Assembly: GCA_002315555.1 (NCBI GenBank)
Contig: DCHF01000017.1
Span: 1-27,655 of the forward strand
Length of the DNA: 27,655 bases
Reading direction: 5' to 3'
Source of the DNA: Lachnospiraceae bacterium UBA1759
Lineage (GTDB): Bacteria; Bacillota; Clostridia; Lachnospirales; Lachnospiraceae
The notes under the pieces are model-generated. The model ran no database searches. It saw only the letters and a list, made by a program, of their open reading frames with translations, and was not told where the DNA came from. The number at the start of each line of letters is the position of its first letter. Positions within the stretch are counted from its first letter, which is position 1. Of this stretch, positions 8,069 through 15,333 are shown in pieces. A program made the translations under genes and the position numbers.

Positions 8069-8785
8069 ATGCTGCGAGCAGCGGTCATCGAGAGGAATAA
8101 GGAGCGCAGAGAACGGGTTCTTGCCGGTCTCGAAAATCTGAATATGGACATCCGCGGCACTGCTTTTAGCAATGCATCGGATTATCTGGAGCAGCTGGAA
8201 ACAGACGGTTCCGCATATGACATTCTTCTTTTGAATACCACACTTTTTAATGAAGGCGATGGTGTGCAGCTTGCCGCCAGGGTCCGCAGTATGAACAACA
8301 AGATCATGATCACCTTTATGTCGGAGACCGACCGGTATCTGCGTAACGCCTTTGATCTTCTGGCCACCGGTTACCTCAGGTATCCTTTCGATATGAAGGA
8401 ACTGCATAACTGCATCAGTTTCTATTATCATATGTCCGAGCCGGAACGCCGGACATCGCTCATGATCAAGGAAACGGGCGGGAACTATCGGCGGATCTAT
8501 GCGCGCCATATCCGCTACATTGAAAGCTCCAATCGTGAGATTCTGCTCCATCTGGACGATGGAACCGTGATCAGTGGCTATATGAAGATGACAGAGGCAG
8601 AGGAAAACCTTCCCTCAAACCAGTTTTTCCGCTGCCACCAGAGTTATCTGGTCAACTTCTACTTTGTGGACGAGCAGAAACGGGACAATTTCAAACTAGG
8701 TGACGATGAGATTCCGGTATCACGGAAATATCAGACGGACGCGAAAGAAAAATATTATAATTACGTGTTTGACACCATGGAATGA
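8069..8785 (+). CDS. LytTR-family response regulator with a degenerate receiver domain
   Basis: A 238-residue protein: receiver-like domain at about 1-115 and LytTR DNA-binding domain at about 128-236 (I-R-Y-I-E-S-S-N-R-E-I, then F-F-R-C-H-Q-S-Y-L-V-N, as in AgrA/LytR-type regulators). The receiver looks inactive for phosphotransfer: the phospho-acceptor Asp is Asn56 (L-L-L-N-T-T), the acidic pair is E8-R9, and the conserved Lys is Arg104 (Y-L-R-Y-P-F); only Ser85 is kept. No histidine kinase is adjacent. It is monocistronic, with a good sigma-A promoter and its own terminator. It may act constitutively or respond to a ligand. Target genes are unknown; the prepilin pair just downstream is the obvious candidate. 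Confidence 0.85.
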   Translation: MLRAAVIERNKERRERVLAGLENLNMDIRGTAFSNASDYLEQLETDGSAYDILLLNTTLFNEGDGVQLAARVRSMNNKIMITFMSETDRYLRNAFDLLATGYLRYPFDMKELHNCISFYYHMSEPERRTSLMIKETGGNYRRIYARHIRYIESSNREILLHLDDGTVISGYMKMTEAEENLPSNQFFRCHQSYLVNFYFVDEQKRDNFKLGDDEIPVSRKYQTDAKEKYYNYVFDTME

Positions 8786-8799
8786 GCAAACATACATGA

Positions 8800-8829
8800 A
8801 CGGGGCAGTTTGATACTGTCCCGTTTTTT
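8800..8829 (+). terminator. Rho-independent terminator after the LytTR gene
   Basis: A 10-bp stem (8800-8809 with 8815-8824, one G-T pair), a 5-nt loop and a run of six T. It separates the regulator from the prepilin pair. Confidence 0.85.
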
Positions 8830-8830
8830 A

Positions 8831-8867
8831 TGACAAATTTTACATTAAAGTGATCAAACTCGATAAA
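8831..8867 (+). promoter_or_regulatory. Promoter element A, driving the 100-aa protein and prepilin
   Basis: TTTACA (8839-8844), 17-bp spacer, GATAAA (8862-8867). The whole block from 8831 is 29/37 identical to a second element at 10053-10089, including spacer bases (TCAAA, TC) that a sigma factor does not read, so a regulator site is probably embedded. Confidence 0.65.
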
Positions 8868-8901
8868 ACACTCACAAAAAGAATGCAAAATGCTATGTTC
8901 T

Positions 8902-8923
8902 CAGCAGTAATGCTGTAAAGGAG
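8902..8923 (+). promoter_or_regulatory. GNRA-loop hairpin abutting the ribosome binding site
   Basis: CAGCA (8902-8906), loop GTAA and TGCTG (8911-8915) form a small stem with a GNRA tetraloop, one base before the Shine-Dalgarno TAAAGGAG (8916-8923) of the 100-residue protein. It could stabilise the message or tune translation. Confidence 0.45.
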
Positions 8924-8928
8924 TCTTT

Positions 8929-9231
8929 ATGAACCACTATGGTATGATGAATGAATATGAGATGTCCAAGGATTATGAGGAACTGGTGATGGAAATTCTG
9001 CAGAAGGCGTCAAAAACGCCTGAGGATGCAGAGGAGCGTGGTTGGAATGTGTTTTTCAAGCGGAAACGAATCGGCAGGGTGATGTTCACCCTGATTCACA
9101 CAGAATGCTCTGAAGGACAGTTCGAACAGATTAACCAATTCTCAAGTGAGGCTTGTGCCCGTGGAATCTACTGCAGGTGTCTGTGGGATGACGGAAAAGC
9201 GAGAATACGGATCGTGGAGGAATGTGCATGA
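8929..9231 (+). CDS. Hypothetical 100-residue protein coupled to the prepilin gene
   Basis: Not recognised. It is a soluble, charged protein with no membrane segment. Residues about 10-35 look helical and acidic, followed by a basic patch (F-F-K-R-K-R-I-G-R), and the C-terminal part has three Cys (two of them as C-R-C). The start is well supported by AAAGGAG 5 bp upstream. Its stop overlaps the prepilin start as ATGA (9228-9231), which indicates translational coupling and a shared function. Small size and context suggest a partner, chaperone or regulator of the pilin-like protein, but nothing in the sequence proves it. Confidence 0.75.
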   Translation: MNHYGMMNEYEMSKDYEELVMEILQKASKTPEDAEERGWNVFFKRKRIGRVMFTLIHTECSEGQFEQINQFSSEACARGIYCRCLWDDGKARIRIVEECA

Positions 9232-10025
9232 AGAGTATAAGAAACAATAAGGGATTTTCATTAGTGGAACTGATCGTCGTTGTAGCGATTATGGCTGTTT
9301 TGGTCGGAGTGACCGCTCCGGCGATGACGCGTTACATCGAAAAATCACGGGAGAGCACAGACCTTATGAATGTCAGAGCTGCGTTCTCTGAGGTGACAGC
9401 AGCCGTTACGACGGAAGACCGGACAGCGACATACGGAAAAGACAACTCACCGATCTATCAGAACGATGACCTCTATATGATCGAAGTCCCGCTGAAACAG
9501 CTGGGCAGTGGTTGGAGCAGTGCATTTGAGACGCTCAGCATCGGCGGAGTGTCCTATGCGGACATACACTGGATCAATGAGCCGCAGGCGAAAGGCACAT
9601 GTAAAGTGTATTACCGGGACGGCGAGATGTTCATTGACTGGGGTGGCGAAGCGGTCGTTTATGACAACAGTAATTCCATCGCAAAATATGTACTTAATCA
9701 TGTTCAGCAGGACCTGGCGACCTTTATCGCAAGTAATGCTTCCAATTATCAGGCCATTTTTTCAGCGAGTAAGCTGAACACCCATATTAAAACCGCGGTT
9801 GTTCTTCCGGACGGAAAGAGTGTGGACCTGTATATCTACAACCGTGATTACGACAACTATCAGGATACGGCAAGCCGCATGGTGGCAAATACGGCCAGTG
9901 TGATCTACAACAGCAGCACCGGTAATGTTTCCACGATTATTTATTACGACGGAAAAGATTACACATCCTGGTCTTTGACCGATGATCAGTGGCAGGACAA
10001 CGCATATATTACCAAAAAGAGCTGA
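9228..10025 (+). CDS. Type IV prepilin-like protein (class III signal peptide)
   Basis: A 265-residue protein with a classical prepilin N-terminus: short basic leader M-K-S-I-R-N-N-K-G, cleavage after Gly9, then F-S-L-V-E-L-I-V-V-V with the conserved Glu at mature position 5 and a hydrophobic helix to about residue 32. The remaining 230 residues form a polar extracytoplasmic domain rich in Tyr, Asp, Ser and Asn. ATG 9228 is chosen over 9222 because TGGAGG lies 7 bp upstream of it and only 1 bp from 9222. No prepilin peptidase, ATPase or inner-membrane platform gene is in the window, so processing and assembly would use components elsewhere. It could be a pilus subunit, a pseudopilin or a minor pilin; the size fits a pseudopilin or adhesive subunit. 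Confidence 0.85.
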   Translation: MKSIRNNKGFSLVELIVVVAIMAVLVGVTAPAMTRYIEKSRESTDLMNVRAAFSEVTAAVTTEDRTATYGKDNSPIYQNDDLYMIEVPLKQLGSGWSSAFETLSIGGVSYADIHWINEPQAKGTCKVYYRDGEMFIDWGGEAVVYDNSNSIAKYVLNHVQQDLATFIASNASNYQAIFSASKLNTHIKTAVVLPDGKSVDLYIYNRDYDNYQDTASRMVANTASVIYNSSTGNVSTIIYYDGKDYTSWSLTDDQWQDNAYITKKS

Positions 10026-10052
10026 TCGTCACACTGATCTGTTACAAAAAGG

Positions 10053-10089
10053 TGTCAGATTTTACAATAAAACGGTCAAAATCGATAAT
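10053..10089 (+). promoter_or_regulatory. Promoter element B, near copy of element A, with no gene behind it
   Basis: TTTACA (10061-10066), 17-bp spacer, GATAAT (10084-10089; five of six in both boxes). It matches element A at 29 of 37 positions. No start codon with a ribosome site and sizeable ORF follows on the plus strand before the leftward GH2 gene. Confidence 0.6.
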
Positions 10090-10095
10090 GTGATC

Positions 10096-10214
10096 ACAAC
10101 TTGAAAAGAGCATGTTAAAGTCGCATCATCGAAAGTAATTGAATTATGCAGGGTGCGTCAGACTTGGGTTCCTCTTCCCTCCTCTTTTCCTGAGCCTGAC
10201 CCCCCCGGTTTTTT
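10096..10214 (+). ncRNA. Candidate small RNA from promoter B
   Basis: Starting about 7 bp after the GATAAT box, a transcript would run to an imperfect stem (10151-10164 with 10193-10206, 11 of 14 pairs, pyrimidine-rich loop) followed by GG and six T (10209-10214), resembling an intrinsic terminator. That would be an RNA of about 119 nt. It matches no RNA family I know. The alternative is a remnant leader of a lost gene. This and the following hairpin fill the 320-bp gap between the prepilin and GH2 genes. Confidence 0.3.
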
Positions 10215-10238
10215 GCAGTTTGGCGGCATATATAGAAT

Positions 10239-10309
10239 AAGCCCCCGACATCCTCAGGATACCTGATCTACCGGAAACGGTAAACGGTATGGCCGGATGT
10301 CGGGGGCTT
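10239..10309 (-). terminator. Large terminator hairpin downstream of the GH2 gene
   Basis: AAGCCCCCGACATCC (10239-10253) pairs perfectly with GGATGTCGGGGGCTT (10295-10309), 15 bp. The 41-nt loop contains a smaller ACCG-GAAA-CGGT hairpin. It lies 36 bp past the GH2 stop on the minus strand. T content after the stem is modest on both sides, so it may be a bidirectional terminator or an RNA-stabilising structure. Confidence 0.7.
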
Positions 10310-10345
10310 TCTTCTGTTAAATCGTTATATACGACTTCTGATATA

Positions 10346-12829
10346 TTAGCGAATATCAAACACACTTCTTAACTTCAGCGTACTCGAATCACCGCTTAAA
10401 ACTTCAATCGTCACGGTTCCCGCATTCATGTCAAAGAAATTATCGGAGAGGATCAGATCATCATTTTCGTTCTGAATCTCTACGCTCTTTGCATATGCTT
10501 TTGCGGAAACGGTGATGTACTTTCCATCCACGGCCGCCGTGAGTTCCGGATCCACATAGTGGAAGTATTTGTGGTAACTCAGGTTGACGGTGCCGGAGGA
10601 AACGACCTGTCCGTCCTTCACGGCTTCGTAGCTGATGTACTCGTTGTAAATGTCCATGTCCGGAAGCTCGACCTTGTCCAGCCAGGTCGATGAAAACGCC
10701 TTTACAACGATCTTTTCGGACTCCGCGCGGAGGATTTCACCTTTTGTGTTGCGGATGGCCCAGTTCACGGTGAGGTTCTCATCATTCCACGTTTCATTTG
10801 CCACGGAAAGGCGGATGGACTTTTCAAAATCATACGGATAGCGGTTCAGCTGCTTGCCGGAGCTCACCATGCCGTTTTCCTCACAGGAGATCATGATCGG
10901 CGCGAAGAAGCGTTTTTCATAGTAGTGAAGCGCCTTCAGGCGGCCCGTGTAGTCGATGGACGACCAGGACGCCACCGGCCAGCAGTCGTTCAGCTGCCAG
11001 ACAACGGTGCCCATGCACACGCCGCGATGGCGACGGAAGTGCTCGACGCCGTAGCGGATACCATCGGCCTGAAGGAGCTGCGAAGCGTAGATCAGCGTGC
11101 TGAAGTCCGTCGGGTAAAGGTACGTCTGCTGCATATAGTTCAGAATCTTGCCGTTTGCGGCACCGTTGCGCTGATGACGCTCCATGACATAGGAGAAGAT
11201 GTTCTTGTCCTTCGGATCATCCGTGAAGGTGTCGATGGTCTTCTCCGACGGGAACGACTGGAAACCGAACTCGGACAGGTAGCGGAATCGATACTGACGG
11301 TACGCCGTGAAGGGCTTGTTACCGTGCCAGACGTCCCAGTAGTGCTGGTCGCCGCGGTCGGGATCCTGCGGCTCGTCAAAAGCACCGCCGGAGGACGGAG
11401 AGCTCGGCCAATAGAAGGTCTGCGGAACAAGTTCTTTTACCATGCCGGAGATAATGTACTCAAACAGGATCGCATAGTCGCGAAGCAGCGCAGGGCGGGC
11501 AGAGAAGCCGGGCATGATGGCCATTTCCTCGACTTCGTTGTTGCCACTGATCAGCGCAAGCGATGCGTGATGGCGGAGGCGGAGCAGATTGTCGCGGAAC
11601 TCCGCGCGGACGTTCGCGTCGAATTCCGGGGTCAGCGCGTACATCGCGCAGGCAAACATCATGTCCTGCCATACCAGCAGGCCGAGCTCGTCGCAGATAT
11701 CGTAGAACCAGTCGTCCGGATAGTAACCGCCGCCCCAGACGCGGATGCAGTTATGGTGGGCCCAGACGGCCTTTTCCAAAAGCGTACGGGTGGTGTCCGG
11801 CGTGATGCGGCCCAGAATGTGGTCTTCCGGAATGTAATCGGCACCCATGGCGAAGATTTTGAGACCATTGACGGTGGTGGCGAATTCCTCCCCGCCGATC
11901 TCCAGCTTTTCCCGGCTCATCGTAATGGTTCTGAGGCCGATGCGGCGCTCCCAGGAATCCAGGACACATTCGCCGATCTTCATCGTCACGACAACGGTGT
12001 ACAGCGGCTGGGCACCATAGCCGTTCGGCCACCAAAGCTCGGGGTCATCGATAACGGCGGTCATGCAGTCCACGGGCACACCGTTCTCGGAAATAACTTC
12101 CCGCTCGACGAGGATCTCGCCGGTCGGCGCGGTGATCTTCAGTTCGTAATCCAGAAGACCGGCGGTCTTCCAGGCCTCATTCGGCTCACCGTAGATGACG
12201 TCGGGCTTCAGTTCCAGCCGGACGCGGCCTTCCTCGTGATGCTGCAGCACCATAACGGATTCAAACTTCGCCACGGAGTATCCCTGCAGCGTGACGGGAC
12301 GCCAGATACCGGCATCCGGAAGGTGCGCGCCCCAATCCCAGCCGAACATACAGTGCGCCTTACGGGTTTGGGGGTAGCCGGGCATGGCGTCGCCGTCACC
12401 GTTGAACGGGTCATTCTCGTACATTTTCTGTGCATATTCGACCGGTGAATGGAAGAGGATGCGGAGCTCGTTGGTCTCAAGGAGACGGTCCTTCACTTCG
12501 AATTCGTAGGTGCGGTGCATGTTATTTGTGGAGGCGATCTTTTCGCCGTTCAGGAACACATCGGCGATGGTGTCCAGTCCGTCAAAACGGAGAAGCACGT
12601 GGTCCTCCGCGGTGACAGCGGGATCTGCGGAGAAGCTTGCGGTGTATTCGAAATCGTTCCGCATCAGCTCGCAGGCGGCCAGTTCATTGTCCTTCCAGAA
12701 GGGATCGTCCATTTTCCCGGCGCGGAGAAGATCGCCGTAAACGGAACCCGGAACATCCGCCGGAATGATATCGTCGCTGCCGACCTGATGCATTGTCCAG
12801 CTCAGCGCGCATAAATTCTGTGTGGTCAT
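10346..12829 (-). CDS. Beta-mannosidase (GH2)
   Basis: An 827-residue protein with the GH2 domain order: N-terminal sugar-binding jelly roll (about 1-180, ending in F-G-W-D-W-G-A-H-L-P-D-A-G-I-W-R-P-V), an immunoglobulin-like domain (about 190-310), TIM barrel (about 315-640) and C-terminal beta domains. The acid/base is Glu432 in G-N-N-E and the nucleophile is Glu520 in S-E-F-G-F-Q-S, both typical of beta-mannosidases. It removes beta-mannosyl residues from the non-reducing ends of manno-oligosaccharides. There is no signal peptide, so it is cytoplasmic. CGAGGT precedes the start. It lies downstream of the GH30 gene on the same strand but is separated from it by a hairpin, so it may have its own promoter. 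Confidence 0.88.
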   Translation of the reverse strand: MTTQNLCALSWTMHQVGSDDIIPADVPGSVYGDLLRAGKMDDPFWKDNELAACELMRNDFEYTASFSADPAVTAEDHVLLRFDGLDTIADVFLNGEKIASTNNMHRTYEFEVKDRLLETNELRILFHSPVEYAQKMYENDPFNGDGDAMPGYPQTRKAHCMFGWDWGAHLPDAGIWRPVTLQGYSVAKFESVMVLQHHEEGRVRLELKPDVIYGEPNEAWKTAGLLDYELKITAPTGEILVEREVISENGVPVDCMTAVIDDPELWWPNGYGAQPLYTVVVTMKIGECVLDSWERRIGLRTITMSREKLEIGGEEFATTVNGLKIFAMGADYIPEDHILGRITPDTTRTLLEKAVWAHHNCIRVWGGGYYPDDWFYDICDELGLLVWQDMMFACAMYALTPEFDANVRAEFRDNLLRLRHHASLALISGNNEVEEMAIMPGFSARPALLRDYAILFEYIISGMVKELVPQTFYWPSSPSSGGAFDEPQDPDRGDQHYWDVWHGNKPFTAYRQYRFRYLSEFGFQSFPSEKTIDTFTDDPKDKNIFSYVMERHQRNGAANGKILNYMQQTYLYPTDFSTLIYASQLLQADGIRYGVEHFRRHRGVCMGTVVWQLNDCWPVASWSSIDYTGRLKALHYYEKRFFAPIMISCEENGMVSSGKQLNRYPYDFEKSIRLSVANETWNDENLTVNWAIRNTKGEILRAESEKIVVKAFSSTWLDKVELPDMDIYNEYISYEAVKDGQVVSSGTVNLSYHKYFHYVDPELTAAVDGKYITVSAKAYAKSVEIQNENDDLILSDNFFDMNAGTVTIEVLSGDSSTLKLRSVFDIR

Positions 12830-12855
12830 TTTTTACCTCGATTGATCTGTGGGTT

Positions 12856-12867
12856 TACACATGTGTA
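12856..12867. promoter_or_regulatory. 12-bp perfect palindrome upstream of the beta-mannosidase gene
   Basis: TACACATGTGTA is fully palindromic and lies 27 bp upstream of the GH2 start, in the 101-bp gap after the GH30 gene. Its position would suit an operator close to the transcription start. The binding protein is unknown. Confidence 0.4.
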
Positions 12868-12881
12868 TCGTGTTGACATAA

Positions 12882-12916
12882 ACAGATTTCCGAACCCCTT
12901 GGATCCGGAAATCTGT
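12882..12916 (-). terminator. Hairpin terminator after the GH30 gene
   Basis: ACAGATTTCCG (12882-12892) pairs perfectly with CGGAAATCTGT (12906-12916), 11 bp with a 13-nt loop. On the minus strand it follows the GH30 stop by 14 bp; the tail (TTTATGT) is only moderately T-rich, so it may be leaky and attenuate transcription into the beta-mannosidase gene. Confidence 0.65.
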
Positions 12917-12930
12917 ATCTGGTTTATGCT

Positions 12931-14382
12931 TTAGAACACGAAGGTCATGATGGAATGCTTTTTGATCTCCGTCTTTGCGATGGAATTGTTGCAGCGGATC
13001 ACGACCGGCATGTCGCGGTCCAGGGTGTTCAGGAGCACCATGGCGATGCTGCCGTCCGGATTCTTAAACGCGGTGCCTTCCAGCTTGTTCGTGTACAGGG
13101 AGGAGCCCAGACGGACAGCACCCGGACGAATGAACCTGGAGATCTGACCCATGTAGTAGTAGGAGCTGTGGAAGAGCATATTGCCGTTTTCGTCTACAGT
13201 GACCGGTGCCTCACCCATCCACGGGCCTTCTTCCACGGTGTGACGCATGAAGCGGCGTTCGATGTCCGTCATGGTCTCATCCGTGATCTCGCCTGCGCGG
13301 AATTTCTTACCGAATTCGATCTGCTCGTCGCCCCAATGGTACGGACGGCCGGTCTCGTCGAGCAGCATGTTCCAGTCGACCCAGCCGTTTGCGAAGTTGT
13401 TCAGATCGCCGATGATATCGTGTGCATAATGTTCACCGGAAGCATAGACGCACTTGTTGTGCGCGCCGGTGGAAGCTTCAGAGCCTAAGATCATCTTATC
13501 CGGGAACAGCTTGTGGAAGACACTGAGGGCTTCGAAATGGTCGCCGGAGTACCAATGAATGGCGATGCCGCCCAGAGCCTTGTTGCCGGCTTCATCGGAC
13601 AGGCAGGTCAGGCCGCGGGAGACCACGCGCTCCTTGTTGTGATCCCAGAAGAAGATCATGGTGTCCGTAAGGCCGGCCTTGTCCAGCGCGGGACGAAGGT
13701 AATTGACCGCAAAGTCGCGTTCTTCCTCAGCCTGATAGAAGCAGGACTCCCAGCCCTGTTCCGCGTGCGGCTCATTCTGGATGGTCACGGCAAAGACCGG
13801 AATGCGTTCTTCCTTCAAACGAAGCAGGTATTTCACGAAATAGTCGGCCCAGACCTGACGGCATTCCTTTTTCAGCATGCCGCCCTTATCCATGCGGCCG
13901 TGGGTCTTCATCCATGCGGGCGGGCTCCACGGGGAAGCGAAAAATTCCACATCCGAATTCTTTTTCAGCACGCGCTGAACCGTCGGAAATACCCATTTTT
14001 CTTCGCGGGACATATCAAAGTCCTTCAGTTCAAAATCGTCCGGCGTATCGTCATAGGAGTAGATCTCGTTCGCAAAGTCGCTGGAGTTGATGGTGAGACG
14101 GCAGGTAGAGTAGCCGATGCCCTTTTCAGCATCGAAATACTTATCCAGGAATTCCTCCTGCTGCTTTTCGTCCAGGTTGGCGAAGTTGTAAGCGGCAGCC
14201 TCGGTCATGGCGCCGCCGAAGCCCTTGACGGTCTGGTATTCGGCCTGTGGGTAAACGGTGAAGTTGGCGGATTCGTTGCCATCGGGACCCAGGGAGTCCT
14301 CCGCAAAAGTCAGCGGAGCATCTTCGTGTAGGAACTTATTGTTCGCATAATCGGTCGTAAAAACACGGATCGTTTCGTTCAT
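12931..14382 (-). CDS. GH30 beta-glycosidase (glucosylceramidase/endo-beta-1,6-glycanase-like)
   Basis: A 483-residue protein. Residues 52-60 (V-K-G-F-G-G-A-M-T) open the GH30 barrel. The acid/base is Glu204 in I-Q-N-E-P-H-A and the nucleophile is Glu302 in I-L-G-S-E-A-S-T. A beta domain follows at the C-terminus, as in GH30. ATG 14382 is supported by AAAGGA; the longer reading to 14478 includes its own promoter region. There is no signal peptide. GH30 includes beta-glucosidase, beta-xylosidase, endo-beta-1,6-glucanase and -galactanase activities, and I cannot choose. It is divergent from luxS, with overlapping promoters, and precedes the beta-mannosidase gene on the same strand. Confidence 0.85.
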   Translation of the reverse strand: MNETIRVFTTDYANNKFLHEDAPLTFAEDSLGPDGNESANFTVYPQAEYQTVKGFGGAMTEAAAYNFANLDEKQQEEFLDKYFDAEKGIGYSTCRLTINSSDFANEIYSYDDTPDDFELKDFDMSREEKWVFPTVQRVLKKNSDVEFFASPWSPPAWMKTHGRMDKGGMLKKECRQVWADYFVKYLLRLKEERIPVFAVTIQNEPHAEQGWESCFYQAEEERDFAVNYLRPALDKAGLTDTMIFFWDHNKERVVSRGLTCLSDEAGNKALGGIAIHWYSGDHFEALSVFHKLFPDKMILGSEASTGAHNKCVYASGEHYAHDIIGDLNNFANGWVDWNMLLDETGRPYHWGDEQIEFGKKFRAGEITDETMTDIERRFMRHTVEEGPWMGEAPVTVDENGNMLFHSSYYYMGQISRFIRPGAVRLGSSLYTNKLEGTAFKNPDGSIAMVLLNTLDRDMPVVIRCNNSIAKTEIKKHSIMTFVF

Positions 14383-14473
14383 GGTGTCCTTTCTTCTGCA
14401 TGCGGTACATACTGCCGTCCGGAATTCCGTTGGCCGATAGTACTTAAATGCGGTAAAAATGTTCGTTATAAGC

Positions 14474-14502
14474 AACATAGCAAACTATATTGACAAAGGC
14501 AA
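14474..14502 (-). promoter_or_regulatory. Promoter of the GH30 gene
   Basis: On the minus strand TTGCCT (14502-14497), a 17-bp spacer and TATGTT (14479-14474) with a TGC extension. It overlaps a plus-strand promoter starting at 14490, so the two directions probably interfere. Confidence 0.45.
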
Positions 14503-14521
14503 CTGTTTTTATATATATAAT
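14490..14521 (+). promoter_or_regulatory. Distal plus-strand promoter upstream of luxS
   Basis: A perfect TTGACA (14490-14495) followed by TATATA at 18 bp or TATAAT (14516-14521) at 20 bp. The spacing is longer than ideal. It would give a leader of about 200 nt. No known riboswitch is recognised in 14522-14600. Confidence 0.45.
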
Positions 14522-14600
14522 GAAATTATAGCCGTACCGCAGCAAGAAGTGATTCATATTGAGCAGTCACGGGAAAAGTGAGCGAATTTGCTCGTATTTA

Positions 14601-14630
14601 TTGCAAACAAACGCTTTTATAAGGTATAAT
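14601..14630 (+). promoter_or_regulatory. Proximal luxS promoter
   Basis: TTGCAA (14601-14606), 18-bp spacer, perfect TATAAT (14625-14630), about 95 bp before luxS. The spacer contains AAACGCTTTT at 14609-14618, found at the same place in the sigma-factor promoter at 15334-15363. Confidence 0.65.
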
Positions 14631-14729
14631 GAAGTCCGTTATATGGGAAGATTCCTGAAACAGATTTAAGCCGCTGAGATGTATTCACCGGTGAGTGACC
14701 ATAAATTGAGACAAAATGAAGGAGACGCC

Positions 14730-15260
14730 ATGTCTGAAAAGAAAATTGAACTGATCCCGAGCTTCCAGGTAGACCACACCAGGATCGTCCCGGGCATCTA
14801 CGAATCCCGCCTGGACACCCTGGGCAGCGAATTTGCCACTACATTTGATATCCGCATGAAGTATCCGAACATTGAGCCGGTGATCCATCCGAATGCCATG
14901 CACACCATCGAGCACATCATCGCCACTTACTTAAGAAACGATGACGAATGGAAGGACCGCATCATTTACTGGGGACCGATGGGCTGCCTTACCGGCTGCT
15001 ACCTGATCGTCAAGGGTCACCCGACCCCGCAGGAGGTTTACCCGCTCATGGTTCGCGCGTTTGAGCACCTCAGTGATTACGAAGGCGAGGTCCCGGGCGC
15101 AGCACCGATCAACTGCGGCAACTATCTGCTGCACGACCTGACGATGGCCCGCTACGAGGGCAAAATGTACGCCGACCGTCTGAAAGCCGCACCGTCCTTC
15201 GATTATCCGATGGCGGAGCGCGTTCAGGATGAAGAAGGCCGTACCGTTTTTGATTCCTGA
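14730..15260 (+). CDS. luxS: S-ribosylhomocysteine lyase LuxS
   Basis: A 176-residue protein of standard LuxS length. It cleaves S-ribosylhomocysteine to homocysteine and DPD, the precursor of autoinducer-2, in the activated methyl cycle. The metal ligands are visible: His58 and His62 in H-T-I-E-H, and Cys129 in N-C-G-N-Y. The catalytic Cys86 is in G-P-M-G-C-L-T-G. The start has AAGGAG 5 bp upstream; the upstream in-frame extension is not LuxS-like. It has its own promoters and a strong terminator, so it is monocistronic. Its partner for S-adenosylhomocysteine (pfs) is not in the window. This is one of the most certain calls here. Confidence 0.97.
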   Translation: MSEKKIELIPSFQVDHTRIVPGIYESRLDTLGSEFATTFDIRMKYPNIEPVIHPNAMHTIEHIIATYLRNDDEWKDRIIYWGPMGCLTGCYLIVKGHPTPQEVYPLMVRAFEHLSDYEGEVPGAAPINCGNYLLHDLTMARYEGKMYADRLKAAPSFDYPMAERVQDEEGRTVFDS

Positions 15261-15273
15261 CGGACATTCATTT

Positions 15274-15304
15274 CGGCCCCTTTACAGGGGCCGTTTGTGT
15301 TTTC
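15274..15304 (+). terminator. Rho-independent terminator of luxS
   Basis: CGGCCCC (15274-15280), loop TTTACA, GGGGCCG (15287-15293), followed by a T-rich tail. Confidence 0.88.
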
Positions 15305-15333
15305 CCGAACTTTTTTCAAGATTTTTCTTTTTT

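Noticed and set aside
10925..12448. Plus-strand 507-codon open frame opposite the beta-mannosidase gene
   Set aside because: No family features; the GH2 protein on the other strand has both catalytic glutamates and full domain order.
14609..14618. CcpA (cre) site in the luxS promoter
   Set aside because: The core AAAGCGTTT matches but the outer TG/CA bases do not, so I do not call it a cre site; the shared decamer is reported as a finding instead.
14522..14729. SAM-type riboswitch in the luxS leader
   Set aside because: I see no ordered set of stems or terminator/antiterminator pair resembling a known SAM or SAH riboswitch.
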